This document shows positions 44,836-54,322 of a stretch of 64,000 bases of DNA, in pieces (position 1 is the stretch's first letter; every line of letters begins with the position of its first letter). Both the position numbers and the translations under genes were made by a program. Source of the DNA: Clostridia bacterium (GTDB lineage: Bacteria; Bacillota; Clostridia; Lachnospirales; Anaerotignaceae); NCBI GenBank assembly GCA_009929735.1, contig RZZU01000001.1:62001-126000 (forward strand), written 5' to 3'. Under the pieces are notes generated by a model that ran no database searches, was not told the origin of the DNA, and saw nothing but the letters and a program-made list of their open reading frames with translations.

Positions 44836-45354
44836 ATGAAAGAACTTGCATGGGAACGGGTAACGCACAGTTTTTTGCCGATTTACAATGAGAACAGCAA
44901 AGTGCTGATTCTTGGAACGGCACCGTCGGTGAAATCCAGAGAGAATCATTTTTATTATGGGCATCCGCAAAATCGTTTTTGGCGTGTGCTGGCAGAGATA
45001 ACGGGGGCGGAAGTGCCGCAAAGCATTGACGAGAAAACGAAATTTTTACTGTCAAAGGGCATTGCAGTTTATGATGTGATTGAAAGCTGTGAGATACAAG
45101 GTAGCAGTGACAGCTCAATACGTAAGGTGGTGCCTGCTGATTTTAGTGAAATACTGAAAGTGACCGGCAACATTCCTATTTTTGGGAACGGCGGCACTGC
45201 ATTTCGGCTGTATCAAAAGCATCAGCAAAAAAATACAGGCATTCCGATGATTCCTTTACCCTCTAGCAGCCCTGCCAATGCCGCATGGAATTTAGAACGC
45301 TTAACGAAGGCTTGGCAAAACGAGCTAACCCCTTATTTGCAAAAAAAGGTATAG
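44836..45354 (+). CDS. DNA-deoxyinosine glycosylase (UDG superfamily, SMUG2/HDG type)
   Basis: A 172-residue UDG-fold enzyme. Motif 1 reads ILGTAPSVKSRENHFYYGHPQNRFWRVL with the family GHPxNRFW box, and the second catalytic loop is LPSSSPANAAW. These features match the hypoxanthine-DNA glycosylase branch that removes deoxyinosine arising from adenine deamination. The ribosome site is TGGAGGATACTT. It pairs with the AlkD-like gene upstream. Confidence 0.85.
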   Translation: MKELAWERVTHSFLPIYNENSKVLILGTAPSVKSRENHFYYGHPQNRFWRVLAEITGAEVPQSIDEKTKFLLSKGIAVYDVIESCEIQGSSDSSIRKVVPADFSEILKVTGNIPIFGNGGTAFRLYQKHQQKNTGIPMIPLPSSSPANAAWNLERLTKAWQNELTPYLQKKV

Positions 45355-45384
45355 ACATGATTGAAAAATTTTGTCGGAATAATA

Positions 45385-45413
45385 TTGACGCATCATTGAA
45401 AGAATGATATAAT
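45385..45413 (+). promoter_or_regulatory. Predicted promoter of metK
   Basis: TTGACG (45385-45390), 17-base spacer, TATAAT (45408-45413). Confidence 0.8.
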
Positions 45414-45437
45414 GCAACCACAAAAGTGAATAGAGAA

Positions 45438-45541
45438 CTTATCAAGAGTGGTTGAGGGACAGGGCCCTATGACACCCGGCAACCGGCGTTACGACGCATC
45501 GGTGCCAATTCCCCCGTTTGGTTCAAACGGAAGATGAGAAT
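45438..45541 (+). ncRNA. SAM-I riboswitch (S-box)
   Basis: CTTATCAAGAGTGGTTGAGGGA, then GGGCCCTATGACACCCGGCAACC, a variable P3/P4 region, and GGAAGATGAGA closing P1. These are the conserved S-box segments in order. It binds S-adenosylmethionine and precedes metK, with a terminator in the expression platform. Confidence 0.97.
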
Positions 45542-45550
45542 GTATATTTT

Positions 45551-45573
45551 AAACCCTGTTTGGGGTTTTTTTT
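45551..45573 (+). terminator. Riboswitch-controlled terminator before metK
   Basis: AAACCC, loop TGTTT, GGGGTTT followed by a T-run at 45551-45573, ten bases after the aptamer. 45574-45685 has no gene. Confidence 0.8.
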
Positions 45574-45701
45574 ATGCCAATAATGAATCGATAAGGTTTG
45601 TGGCTTTTGCCAAATTCTTTTAAGGATTTGGCAGTATCGTGAAACATCTCTCCCTGCGCTCTATTCACATAAAAATTTTTTTATTACAGGAGGGAAAAGA
45701 A

Positions 45702-46880
45702 ATGAGTAGAAGATTATTTACATCCGAATCTGTTACAGAAGGGCATCCCGATAAAATTTGTGATCAGATTTCCGATGGCGTTTTAGACACGCTGTTAGCG
45801 AAGGATCCCAATGCAAGGGTTGCCTGCGAAACAGCAACTACAACAGGCGTTATTTTTGTAATGGGTGAAATTACCACCAATGCGTATGTGGATATTGAAA
45901 AAATTGTACGGGAAACATTAAATGAAATTGGCTATAACCGTGCAAAATTTGGCTTTGACAGCGAAACTTGTGCTGTAATCACATCCATCCATGGTCAGTC
46001 CCCTGATATTGCAATGGGTGTTGACAAGGCGTTGGAACAAAAAACAGGCGAAGATGATAGTGAATTTGATACCGGTGCAGGGGATCAGGGCATGATGTTC
46101 GGTTTTGCCTGCGATGAAACAGAAGAATTGATGCCTTTGCCAATTTCCTTGGCACATAAATTGACAAGAAGATTGACGGAGGTAAGAAAGAACGGTACGA
46201 TTGATTATCTGCGTCCCGATGGCAAATCTCAGGTAACGGTGGAATATATCGATGATAAGCCTGCAAGAGTGGATACCGTTGTATTATCAACTCAGCACGA
46301 TCCTGACGCAACAAACGAACAGATTCGTGCGGATATTATTGAACACGTCATTAAAAAAGTAATCCCTGCAGAGCTTTTAGATGAAAATACAAAATATTAT
46401 ATCAATCCGACAGGGCGTTTTGTAATCGGCGGACCGATGGGCGACAGCGGCTTGACTGGCAGAAAAATTATCGTTGACACCTATGGCGGTTATGCAGCAC
46501 ATGGCGGCGGTGCATTCAGCGGCAAGGACCCCACAAAGGTAGACCGTTCTGCTTGCTATGCGGCAAGACACGTTGCAAAAAATATCGTTGCCAGCGGTAT
46601 TGCAAACAAATGTGAAGTTCAGCTGGCATATGCCATCGGCGTAGCAAAGCCTGTATCTATTCTTGTGAATACCTACGGCACAGGTAAAATTTCTGATGAA
46701 GAAATTACAGAAATTGTTCAGAAAAACTTCGACTTGCGTCCCGCAGCAATCATTAAAAACTTCGATTTAAGAAGACCTATTTATAAGCAAATTGCAGCTT
46801 ACGGACATTTTGGACGTACAGATCTAGAACTTCCTTGGGAAGAAGTGGATAAGGTTGATGTATTTAAAGATAAATTTTAA
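45702..46880 (+). CDS. metK: S-adenosylmethionine synthetase
   Basis: A 392-residue enzyme making SAM from methionine and ATP. Visible motifs: [16 protein letters not shown] at the N-terminus, the family signature [12 protein letters not shown], and [23 protein letters not shown] P-loop (here [12 protein letters not shown]). The start at 45702 follows CAGGAGGGAAAAGA; in-frame codons further upstream lie in the riboswitch leader. Expression should fall when SAM is abundant. Confidence 0.97.
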   Translation: MSRRLFTSESVTEGHPDKICDQISDGVLDTLLAKDPNARVACETATTTGVIFVMGEITTNAYVDIEKIVRETLNEIGYNRAKFGFDSETCAVITSIHGQSPDIAMGVDKALEQKTGEDDSEFDTGAGDQGMMFGFACDETEELMPLPISLAHKLTRRLTEVRKNGTIDYLRPDGKSQVTVEYIDDKPARVDTVVLSTQHDPDATNEQIRADIIEHVIKKVIPAELLDENTKYYINPTGRFVIGGPMGDSGLTGRKIIVDTYGGYAAHGGGAFSGKDPTKVDRSACYAARHVAKNIVASGIANKCEVQLAYAIGVAKPVSILVNTYGTGKISDEEITEIVQKNFDLRPAAIIKNFDLRRPIYKQIAAYGHFGRTDLELPWEEVDKVDVFKDKF

Positions 46881-46904
46881 TTTTTGAGTTTTATAAAATC
46901 AACG

Positions 46905-46935
46905 AAAGGTGTCGAGATATTCGGCACCTTTTTTT
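46905..46935 (+). terminator. Terminator after metK
   Basis: AAGGTGTCGA pairs with TTCGGCACCTT around GATA, followed by a T-run. Confidence 0.85.
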
Positions 46936-47151
46936 GGAAAAATGTAAGAACGGAAGTTCCCTTTTTGCGCTTGCTGTGTTATACTTAAAAAAATTTATAT
47001 CGTTTTTTTAAATCAGACTTTTGCAATAATAAGAACGATTATTAAAAAACTGTAAGCTTTTATTTTAATGTTTTAATATTTTAAATAACGTAACCCAAAG
47101 CAAAAAACGTTAAAAGAATATACTTTCTGCTAGTTTCAGCAAAAATGTATA

Positions 47152-47270
47152 TTTTTGCAAATATAAGGTTTAGGTCAAGCCTTTTCAAAACTGCACCGCC
47201 CAAGACAGGGCGGCTGCAAACTTGCAGGGTTTGGGACAGAGGCTCGAGAACTTGCATTTTCGAGAACTTA
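47152..47270 (+). repeat. Family C repeat, copy C4, with the inserted third hairpin
   Basis: TTTTTGCAAATATAAGGTTTAGGTCAAGCC ... GCAGGGTTTGGGACAGAGG matches C1; the extra CTGCACCGCCCAAGACAGGG/CGGCTGCA insert (47191-47217) matches the insert of C3. It ends 27 bases before recD2. The remaining part of 46936-47151 is AT-rich with nothing recognised. Confidence 0.75.
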
Positions 47271-47297
47271 TATTTTTCAAGGAAAGGAGGGGTGTGC

Positions 47298-49562
47298 TTG
47301 GAGGAGATTATTCTAAAAGGCGAGATTGGAGATATTATTTTTCAAAATAAAGAAAACGGATATACGGTTTTTACCATTCTTGTGCAGGAGGAGGAAATCA
47401 CCTGTGTGGGGATTGTTCCTATGATTCATACGGGAGAAAGCCTTGAAGTGCGTGGGAATTGGAGCAACCATCCTGCTTATGGAAAGCAATTACAGGTTCA
47501 ATTTTATGAAAAATTTATGCCCACCTCTCAAAGTGGTATGGAAAAGTATTTGTCGTCGGGTTTAATCAGGGGACTGGGGCCGAAAACGTCAAAAAAAATA
47601 GTGGAACGCTTTGGGGATGCCGCTTTTTATGTAATTGAGGAAAAACCCGATTTGCTGACTGAAATAAAGGGCATCACCCACGAAAAAGCACAGCGGATTT
47701 CTGAGATTTTTCTGGAACAGCATGAATTGCGCAAGGTTATGATGTTTTTGCAAAGCTTTGAGGTTTCACCTGCTTATACCATGCGAATTTATAAAAAATA
47801 TAAGGGCAGAACCTTTGAAATTGTAAAGACAAATCCCTATCGTTTGGCCGATGATATTTTTGGAATCGGTTTTAAAATGGCGGATAAAATGGCGGCAAAT
47901 GCAGGGATTGCAGAGGATGACCCCAATCGCATCAAAGCCGCCGTGAAGTACGTTTTAAATCAAGGTGCAGTGAATGGAGATTGCTTTTTGCCAAAGGAGA
48001 AGCTGATTGCGGAGGCGGTTGAGCTTTTACAGCTGCATCCCTTATCGGTGGAAAATGCCATCAGAGAATTGCAGGTGGAAAGCCAAATTTGGCAGGAGAA
48101 AATGGAGGGTATCGAGGCGGTTTACCTGAATTTTTATTACTATGCGGAAATGGCTGTGGCAAAGCGTTTGCTTGAATTATCCATGAGTTTTTCCATGGAT
48201 TCCCAAGGGGAGGGCTTGGACATTTTGGAGCGGCAAATTCACCAGGCAGAAGAGGAAACAGGGGTGCTTTTGGCTGCGGAACAGCGTCAGGCGGTTATGG
48301 AAGCAATGAGCGGCGGCGTTTTGATTATTACGGGCGGCCCGGGTACAGGGAAAACAACGACCATAAATACCATTCTTCGCTTATTGGCAAAGGAGGAGAA
48401 GGAAGTGCTGCTTGCCGCACCCACAGGCCGTGCCGCCAAGCGGATGACAGAGGCAACGGGTGTTGAGGCAAAAACCATTCATCGGTTATTGGGCACCACC
48501 TTTCTCAGTGATGATAACCGTCGGCAGGTTTTTGATAAAAACGAGGATGACCCCATCGAAGCGGATGTGATTATTATAGATGAAACCTCTATGGTGGATT
48601 TGCACTTGATGCACGCTTTATTGCGGGCGATTGCAAATGGAACGGCGGTTATATTTGTAGGGGATATGGATCAGCTCCCTTCTGTTGGGGCAGGGAATGT
48701 TCTAAAGGATATGATTCGCAGTGAACGTTTGCGTGTAGTACGTTTGCGTCATGTGTTTCGACAGGCGCAGGAAAGTGCAATTATTATGAATGCCCACCGA
48801 ATCAATGAGGGCGAGGAGCCTGTTCTGAACGAGGACGGTACGGACTTCTTTTTTATGCGTCGGGCATACGGGCAGGAGGTTTTGGCAACCGTGCAGGACT
48901 TGGTGAAAAGCCGTTTGCCGAAGTTTACAGGGCAGGATGGTTTGGCGGATATGCAGATACTAACGCCCATGCGCAAAGGTATGCTTGGGGTGCAAAGTTT
49001 AAATCAGGTATTGCAGCAAACCTTGAATCCCTCCTCACATAAAAAGAAGGAAAAGCAATTTCGCCAGACAACGTTTCGAGAAGGCGATAAGGTGATGCAG
49101 ATGAAAAACAATTATAATATTGTGTGGCGTTGCTATAATTGCCAAGGGAAGCGTACGGATGAGGGGCTGGGGGTTTATAACGGTGATGCAGGGCGCATTG
49201 CAAAAATTGATGAGGAGAATGAAATATTACAGGTTTTATTCGACGACGGAAAGCTTGTTGATTACGATTTTACCCAGTTGGAAGAGCTGGAGCTTGCATA
49301 TGCCATCACCATTCACAAATCACAGGGCAGTGAATACCCTGTTGTCATTTTGCCCATTTACAGCGGACCACCCATGCTGATGACCAGAAATTTGCTGTAT
49401 ACTGCTGTAACAAGAGCAAAGAAGCTGGTGGTGCTTGTGGGTCTGCGGGAAACGGTAAACGGCATGATTGCAAACAATCGGGAGATTGGGCGTTATACAG
49501 CGTTGGCCGAACGCATACGCAATTTATATGATTTTATGTTTGAGCAGGAGGAACAGACGTGA
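47298..49562 (+). CDS. recD2: RecD2-type ATP-dependent DNA helicase
   Basis: A 754-residue superfamily 1B 5'-3' helicase of the RecD/TraA type that works without RecBC. An N-terminal OB-like region (GEIGDIIFQNKENGYTVF) and helix-hairpin-helix segment (SSGLIRGLGPKTSKKIVERFG) precede the motor: Walker A GGPGTGKTTT, Walker B DVIIIDETSMVD, GDMDQLPSVGAG, and the C-terminal HKSQGSEYPVVILP. The start is TTG at 47298, seven bases after AAGGAGGGG. comF follows with a four-base overlap, suggesting a shared link to DNA repair or uptake. Confidence 0.93.
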   Translation: MEEIILKGEIGDIIFQNKENGYTVFTILVQEEEITCVGIVPMIHTGESLEVRGNWSNHPAYGKQLQVQFYEKFMPTSQSGMEKYLSSGLIRGLGPKTSKKIVERFGDAAFYVIEEKPDLLTEIKGITHEKAQRISEIFLEQHELRKVMMFLQSFEVSPAYTMRIYKKYKGRTFEIVKTNPYRLADDIFGIGFKMADKMAANAGIAEDDPNRIKAAVKYVLNQGAVNGDCFLPKEKLIAEAVELLQLHPLSVENAIRELQVESQIWQEKMEGIEAVYLNFYYYAEMAVAKRLLELSMSFSMDSQGEGLDILERQIHQAEEETGVLLAAEQRQAVMEAMSGGVLIITGGPGTGKTTTINTILRLLAKEEKEVLLAAPTGRAAKRMTEATGVEAKTIHRLLGTTFLSDDNRRQVFDKNEDDPIEADVIIIDETSMVDLHLMHALLRAIANGTAVIFVGDMDQLPSVGAGNVLKDMIRSERLRVVRLRHVFRQAQESAIIMNAHRINEGEEPVLNEDGTDFFFMRRAYGQEVLATVQDLVKSRLPKFTGQDGLADMQILTPMRKGMLGVQSLNQVLQQTLNPSSHKKKEKQFRQTTFREGDKVMQMKNNYNIVWRCYNCQGKRTDEGLGVYNGDAGRIAKIDEENEILQVLFDDGKLVDYDFTQLEELELAYAITIHKSQGSEYPVVILPIYSGPPMLMTRNLLYTAVTRAKKLVVLVGLRETVNGMIANNREIGRYTALAERIRNLYDFMFEQEEQT

Positions 49563-50266
49563 AAAACTTCATGCAAGGGGTTTTAAAGGTGTTGTATCCT
49601 CCATATTGCGTGTTATGCGGTGAGCTGTTGCCCATGGAGGAATGGGAGAAGGGGATTTGTACGGGCTGTGCCTCAAAAATTCCGTTTTTAACAGGAAATC
49701 GGTGTGGATTCTGCGGCAGAGAATTGCAGCATGGAGAAGTTTGCCATAGCTGTTTGGAAAAAAAACCTGTCTTTGAGCGAGGGATATCGGCTTTTGACTA
49801 TGATGTGCTGCGTGAGGGGATTGCACGGTTTAAGTTTGACGGTTCGAAGGGGGATGGAGCTATCTTTGGTCGACTTATGGCTGCGTTCCTCCTTTCATAT
49901 CATCAGGATTGGATAGAGGAAATTGATTTTATGACAGCGGTTCCTTTGCACAGAAGGAAAGAAAAGGAACGGGGCTTTAATCAGGCTGATATTCTTTGTA
50001 AAAGTATCAGTGAAAACACAGGTATTCCTTATCAAGAGGATATTCTTAGCAGAACCAAAGCCACCATTGCGCAAAGCAAGCTTTCTGCCAGGGAACGACA
50101 TGAGAATATAAAGAACGTTTTTCTCTCTCAAGATTGTCCAGACAAGTGCATTCTTTTGGTGGATGATATTTTAACGACAGGGGCAACTTTAAATGAATGC
50201 AGTCGTGCTTTATATCGCAGTGGCGCAAAAAAAGTGGAGATATTTTGCCTTTCCGTAACAGAATAA
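49559..50266 (+). CDS. comF: ComF family phosphoribosyltransferase-like protein
   Basis: A 235-residue protein. Four Cys pairs form an N-terminal zinc region (CVLCGELL, CTGCASK, CGFCGREL, CHSCLEKK), and the C-terminal PRTase fold has VDDILTTGATLNECSRAL as the PRPP loop. ComF is required for DNA uptake in Bacillus and acts with single-strand DNA-handling proteins. It starts at GTG overlapping the recD2 stop (GTGA) with CAGGAGG upstream. Full competence machinery is not in the window. Confidence 0.9.
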   Translation: MKNFMQGVLKVLYPPYCVLCGELLPMEEWEKGICTGCASKIPFLTGNRCGFCGRELQHGEVCHSCLEKKPVFERGISAFDYDVLREGIARFKFDGSKGDGAIFGRLMAAFLLSYHQDWIEEIDFMTAVPLHRRKEKERGFNQADILCKSISENTGIPYQEDILSRTKATIAQSKLSARERHENIKNVFLSQDCPDKCILLVDDILTTGATLNECSRALYRSGAKKVEIFCLSVTE

Positions 50267-50271
50267 AAATT

Positions 50272-50309
50272 TAAAATGCTTTTTGGAGGAGCCTAAAGGC
50301 ATTTTTTTA
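50272..50309 (+). terminator. Terminator after recD2-comF
   Basis: AAAATGCTTTTTGG pairs with CCTAAAGGCATTT, followed by seven T. From 50310 to 50542 I see no gene and no clear structure. Confidence 0.7.
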
Positions 50310-50542
50310 TGCAGATGATGTGAAATAAAAAAAATTGCGCATAATACAGCAATCAGGATTTCTACGTAAAATTAATGCACAACAAAATAAATTTTTTTGC
50401 AGGATGGTTTGCTTTTGCATGATAACGCATGGAATCAAAGCTGCAATGAGGTACAAAAAAATCGTAAATGCTGTCTGTGAGCAGGATGAAATTATTTATG
50501 AGTGGTAACGACTAAGATTTTTGTCGGATTATGAATTTACAT

Positions 50543-50571
50543 TTGTATTATTTAAAAAAAAATAGTATAAT
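50543..50571 (+). promoter_or_regulatory. Predicted promoter of the DUF1846 gene
   Basis: TTGTAT (50543-50548), 17-base spacer, TATAAT (50566-50571). Confidence 0.7.
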
Positions 50572-50620
50572 CTAATACCGTAGTGTAAAAAAAGGATGAG
50601 AATTTCGGGGGAATTAAACA

Positions 50621-52111
50621 ATGATACGTATAGGATTTGATAATGAAAAATATCTAAAAATGCAGTCGGAACGAATCAAAGAGCGAATCGGGCAATTTGG
50701 CGGAAAGCTGTATTTGGAGTTTGGCGGAAAATTGTTTGACGATTACCATGCCTCCCGTGTACTTCCAGGCTTTAAGCCGGACAGCAAGGTAAATATGCTG
50801 CTGCAGCTCAAGGATGATGCGGAGATTATCATTGTAATCAATGCGGCAGATATTGAAAAAAACAAGGTGCGTGGTGATTTGGGAATCACCTACGACATGG
50901 ATGTATTGCGATTGATTGACGCTTTTCGAGGATACGGCTTATATGTAGGCAGTGTTGTTTTAGCCCAGTTTAATGGACAGGCGGCGGCGATTGCTTATGA
51001 AAAGAAGCTGGAGTCTTTGGGACTTAAGGTATACAAGCATTATCCCATTGCCGGCTACCCCTCCAACATTTCGCTGATTGTAAGCGATGAGGGATACGGA
51101 AAAAATGATTATATTGAAACAGAGCGTTCTTTGGTTGTCATAACAGCACCCGGCCCAGGCAGCGGAAAAATGGCAACCTGCCTTTCTCAGCTGTACCATG
51201 AACACAAAAGAGGGGTAAAGGCGGGCTATGCTAAGTTTGAAACCTTCCCGATTTGGAATGTGCCCCTGCGCCATCCTGTGAATGTGGCGTATGAAGCGGC
51301 TACGGCGGATTTAAACGATGTAAATATGATTGATCCCTTCCATTTGGAGGCTTATGGAGAAACAACGGTTAACTATAACAGAGATGTTGAGGTTTTCCCT
51401 GTTTTAAATGCAATGTTTGAGCAGATTTACGGAGAATCTCCTTATAAGTCCCCTACGGATATGGGTGTAAATATGGTTGGAAATTGTATCATAGACGATG
51501 AAGCGGTACGTGAGGCATCCTGTAACGAAATTATCCGCAGATACTATAAAGCCCTTTGTGACCATAGAAAAGGCAATATGGATGAGGATGTTATTTTCAG
51601 ACTGGAATTATTAATGAAGCAGGTTGGTGTTTCTGTGGCGGATCGCCCTGTGGTTGGAGCGGCAATGGAAAAAGCAGAGGAAACCAATGCTCCGGGTGCG
51701 GCGATTGAACTGCCGGATGGCACGATCGTGACAGGAAAAACGACACCCTTGTTGGGTGCATCTTCCGCCATGCTTTTGAACGCATTGAAGAAATTGGCGG
51801 GCATCCCCAAGGAGGCAAAGCTGATTTCTCCAACAGTGATTGAGCCAATACAGAAGCTCAAGGTAAATAACCTTGGAAACAATAATCCCCGTTTGCATAC
51901 CGACGAAGTGTTGATTGCGCTTTGCATCAGTGCGACAACGGATGAACAGGCGAGCTTGGCATTGCAGCAGCTGGAGAAATTAAAATGTGCAGAGGTGCAT
52001 TCTTCTGTCATTCTTTCGAATGTGGATGAAAATGTGTTCCAGAAGCTTGGTGTGAATTTGACCTGTGAGCCGAAGTATCAGACGAAAAAGCTGTTTCATG
52101 GTAAAAAATAA
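50621..52111 (+). CDS. DUF1846 family protein
   Basis: A 496-residue protein of normal length for this family. It opens [19 protein letters not shown] and contains [56 protein letters not shown] and [11 protein letters not shown], all conserved in DUF1846 proteins. The GPGSGK stretch resembles a phosphate-binding loop, and a NAD- or nucleotide-dependent activity has been suggested for the family, but no reaction is established. It has its own promoter and a strong terminator, so it is transcribed alone. Confidence 0.85.
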   Translation: MIRIGFDNEKYLKMQSERIKERIGQFGGKLYLEFGGKLFDDYHASRVLPGFKPDSKVNMLLQLKDDAEIIIVINAADIEKNKVRGDLGITYDMDVLRLIDAFRGYGLYVGSVVLAQFNGQAAAIAYEKKLESLGLKVYKHYPIAGYPSNISLIVSDEGYGKNDYIETERSLVVITAPGPGSGKMATCLSQLYHEHKRGVKAGYAKFETFPIWNVPLRHPVNVAYEAATADLNDVNMIDPFHLEAYGETTVNYNRDVEVFPVLNAMFEQIYGESPYKSPTDMGVNMVGNCIIDDEAVREASCNEIIRRYYKALCDHRKGNMDEDVIFRLELLMKQVGVSVADRPVVGAAMEKAEETNAPGAAIELPDGTIVTGKTTPLLGASSAMLLNALKKLAGIPKEAKLISPTVIEPIQKLKVNNLGNNNPRLHTDEVLIALCISATTDEQASLALQQLEKLKCAEVHSSVILSNVDENVFQKLGVNLTCEPKYQTKKLFHGKK

Positions 52112-52143
52112 AAAATGATAAGCTCCTGTTTTTATTTGGAGCG

Positions 52144-52190
52144 AACCCCTTTTGTTAGACAAAATCAGTGTCTAATGAAAGGGGTTTTTT
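52144..52190 (+). terminator. Terminator after the DUF1846 gene
   Basis: AACCCCTTTTGTTAGACA pairs with TGTCTAATGAAAGGGGTT (52144-52186), then T-run. Confidence 0.9.
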
Positions 52191-52200
52191 AACTCTTTTT

Positions 52201-52230
52201 TTGACAAAAAGCGAAGGCTTCGGTTATGAT
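52201..52230 (+). promoter_or_regulatory. Predicted promoter of add
   Basis: TTGACA (52201-52206), 18-base spacer, TATGAT (52225-52230). Confidence 0.65.
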
Positions 52231-52265
52231 ATGCATAATGGATAGAAGCAAAGGAGGATTTCAGC

Positions 52266-53291
52266 ATGGGAAAATTTGATTTGCCGAAAATAGATTTGCA
52301 CTTGCATCTGGACGGCTCTATTTTGCCCGAAACTGCATGGGAATTGGTTCAAAAACAGGGGATTGCAGTGCCTGCCGAGGATTTGAAAAGTTTTCTTCCC
52401 CTGATTATGGTTCCGAAGGATTGCAGGGATGTGAATGAGTGCTTGGAAAGATTTGAGATACCCGTTCAAATTTTGCAGGATCAGGACGCTTTAAAAAGAG
52501 TAACTGAGGAGTTAATCGGATGGCTGGCAAAAGAGGGTGTTGCTTATGCAGAAATTCGTTTTGCACCGCAGCTGCACACAAGAAAGGGACTTACCCAAAA
52601 GGACGCTATTGATGCGGTTTTAGCCGGCAGAGAGGCAGGCTTGCAGGCGCATAGGGAAATTGGTATTGGCATTATTTTGTGCGCCATGAGCATCGGCGGG
52701 GAAACTGTGAATATGGAGGAAAATTTAGAAACCGTACGTTTGACGAAGGAATATTTGGGCAAAGGCGTTGTTGCCCTTGATTTAGCCGGCGCAGAGGGGA
52801 TTGTGCCTCTTTCTAATTTTGTGCCTATTTTTGATTTGGCAAGGGAGGAAAAGGTTCCTTTTACCTGCCATGCAGGGGACAGCCAAGGCCCCGAAACCGT
52901 TGCGGATGCGTTAAACTTTGGGGCAAAAAGGGTGGGGCATGGACATCATATTTATGAGGATGCGGCATTATGTGAAAGAGCGAAGCGAGAGGGTACAACC
53001 TTTGAAATTTGCCCAACCAGCAATGTATGCTGTCAAAGCACAAGCGGTTACGGTGCGCATTATGCAAAAAAAATGTTCGATTTGGGACTGCGTGTCACCA
53101 TCAACACGGATAACATGACATTATTTGATTTAAACCTAGACAAAGAATATGAGCATTGCATTCACGACATGGGCTTTTCGGAGGAGGACATCCTTCAAAT
53201 GCTTTTATATTCCGCAGAAGCTACATTCCAGAATCAGGCGGAGAAAGCGGCATTGATGGAAAGGATTTTAGCATACAAAAGGGAGGCGTAA
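52266..53291 (+). CDS. add: Adenosine deaminase
   Basis: A 341-residue zinc enzyme deaminating adenosine to inosine. Metal and catalytic motifs in order: KIDLHLHLDGSI, FAPQLHTRKGLT, FTCHAGDSQGPET, RVGHGHHIYED and the INTDNMTLFD loop (TD pair). Length and spacing are typical of ADA. The start follows AAAGGAGGATTTCAGC. It stands alone after its own promoter. The enzyme fits with hpt for purine salvage. Confidence 0.96.
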   Translation: MGKFDLPKIDLHLHLDGSILPETAWELVQKQGIAVPAEDLKSFLPLIMVPKDCRDVNECLERFEIPVQILQDQDALKRVTEELIGWLAKEGVAYAEIRFAPQLHTRKGLTQKDAIDAVLAGREAGLQAHREIGIGIILCAMSIGGETVNMEENLETVRLTKEYLGKGVVALDLAGAEGIVPLSNFVPIFDLAREEKVPFTCHAGDSQGPETVADALNFGAKRVGHGHHIYEDAALCERAKREGTTFEICPTSNVCCQSTSGYGAHYAKKMFDLGLRVTINTDNMTLFDLNLDKEYEHCIHDMGFSEEDILQMLLYSAEATFQNQAEKAALMERILAYKREA

Positions 53292-53553
53292 AAAGCCTTT
53301 GGCATTTTGACTTAATTTGCAGTTCAGAGGTTACTGGACCTCAAGGAACCCTCCTGACTTTTACGAGTTTGTGTAGCGCAGGGGAAATTTTATTTTTAAA
53401 AGTTTATTGTCAAAAAAACGGCGATATTTACGAGCGGCTTTCTTTGAGTTTCAAGGGGAATAACAATAAAATCAACTTTGCTGAATGTATTTTTTCAATA
53501 TGTATATAATAAAATGAAGAAAGGAATATTTTGCAGCAAAAGGGGGAAGGACA

Positions 53554-54021
53554 ATGTGCAATAAAAAAGCAGCTATTTTGTTTTTTGTTTTATTGTCGCT
53601 AGGGGTAGGGGCTTTATCAGGTTTTTTTAATATGGAGGCAATGAGCCAGTATCAGGCATTGAATCAACCGCCGCTCTCCCCTCCGGCATGGGTTTTTCCT
53701 GTGGCATGGACCATTCTTTATATTCTGATGGGCATTGGCGCAGGCATTGTATACTGCTCTGACAGCAATCAGAAAAAAGGGGCAATGATGCTGTTTTTTA
53801 TCCAGCTTGTGTTTAACTTCTGCTGGAGCTTCTTTTTCTTTACCCTTGAGTGGAGATTCTTTGCGCTTGTGTGGTTGCTCATGCTATTGGTTCTGGTTTT
53901 GGCAATGACAAAGAAATTTGGCAGTATTTCACCGTTGGCGGCAAAGCTGCAAGTGCCGTATATTCTATGGCTTTGCTTTGCGGCATATTTAAACTTTGGC
54001 GCTTGGTGGCTGAACCGTTAA
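53554..54021 (+). CDS. tspO: TspO/MBR family tryptophan-rich membrane protein
   Basis: A 155-residue protein with five membrane spans. PPLSPPAWVFPVAWTILYILMGIG is the hallmark first loop and second helix; FNFCWSFFFF and the C-terminal YLNFGAWWLNR also match. TspO binds porphyrins and tetrapyrrole-like ligands; its role in anaerobes is unclear. The 262-base gap upstream (53292-53553) holds no gene that I recognise. Confidence 0.92.
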   Translation: MCNKKAAILFFVLLSLGVGALSGFFNMEAMSQYQALNQPPLSPPAWVFPVAWTILYILMGIGAGIVYCSDSNQKKGAMMLFFIQLVFNFCWSFFFFTLEWRFFALVWLLMLLVLVLAMTKKFGSISPLAAKLQVPYILWLCFAAYLNFGAWWLNR

Positions 54022-54113
54022 AAGGAAGCAGTTACACCTGTACATATCACAGAATTCTGTTTGAACGGGTATTCTTCGCAGCAAAACCGAAACCAAAGAG
54101 AGCGATGGGACAC

Positions 54114-54158
54114 AAAACCGATGTAAAATCTGAGTTTAACTTGGTTTCATCGGTTTTT
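54114..54158 (+). terminator. Terminator after tspO
   Basis: AAACCGATG pairs with CATCGGTTT across a 25-base loop, followed by a T-run. Confidence 0.7.
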
Positions 54159-54277
54159 TTCATATTTGAAATAAGTTTATGAATTGACTTGCTTGAAAAA
54201 ACGGTTAGGCGAAAGAATAGCTATGCATACATAGGATTTCAACGGACTTGAGAATCCTTTTGAATGGTGTGAAATAA

Positions 54278-54309
54278 AAAACCTCTGTTGCGGCTGCAAA
54301 GAGGTTTTT
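54278..54309. terminator. Bidirectional terminator downstream of the hypothetical membrane protein
   Basis: AAAACCTCT pairs with AGAGGTTTT (54278-54309) with A/T tracts on both sides; it serves the minus-strand gene at 54323-54781. Confidence 0.7.
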
Positions 54310-54322
54310 GAATGAAAGATTA

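Noticed and set aside
53156..53509. A 117-codon plus-strand frame spanning the end of add and the gap after it
   Set aside because: Starts inside add out of frame with no ribosome site; the translation has no domain.
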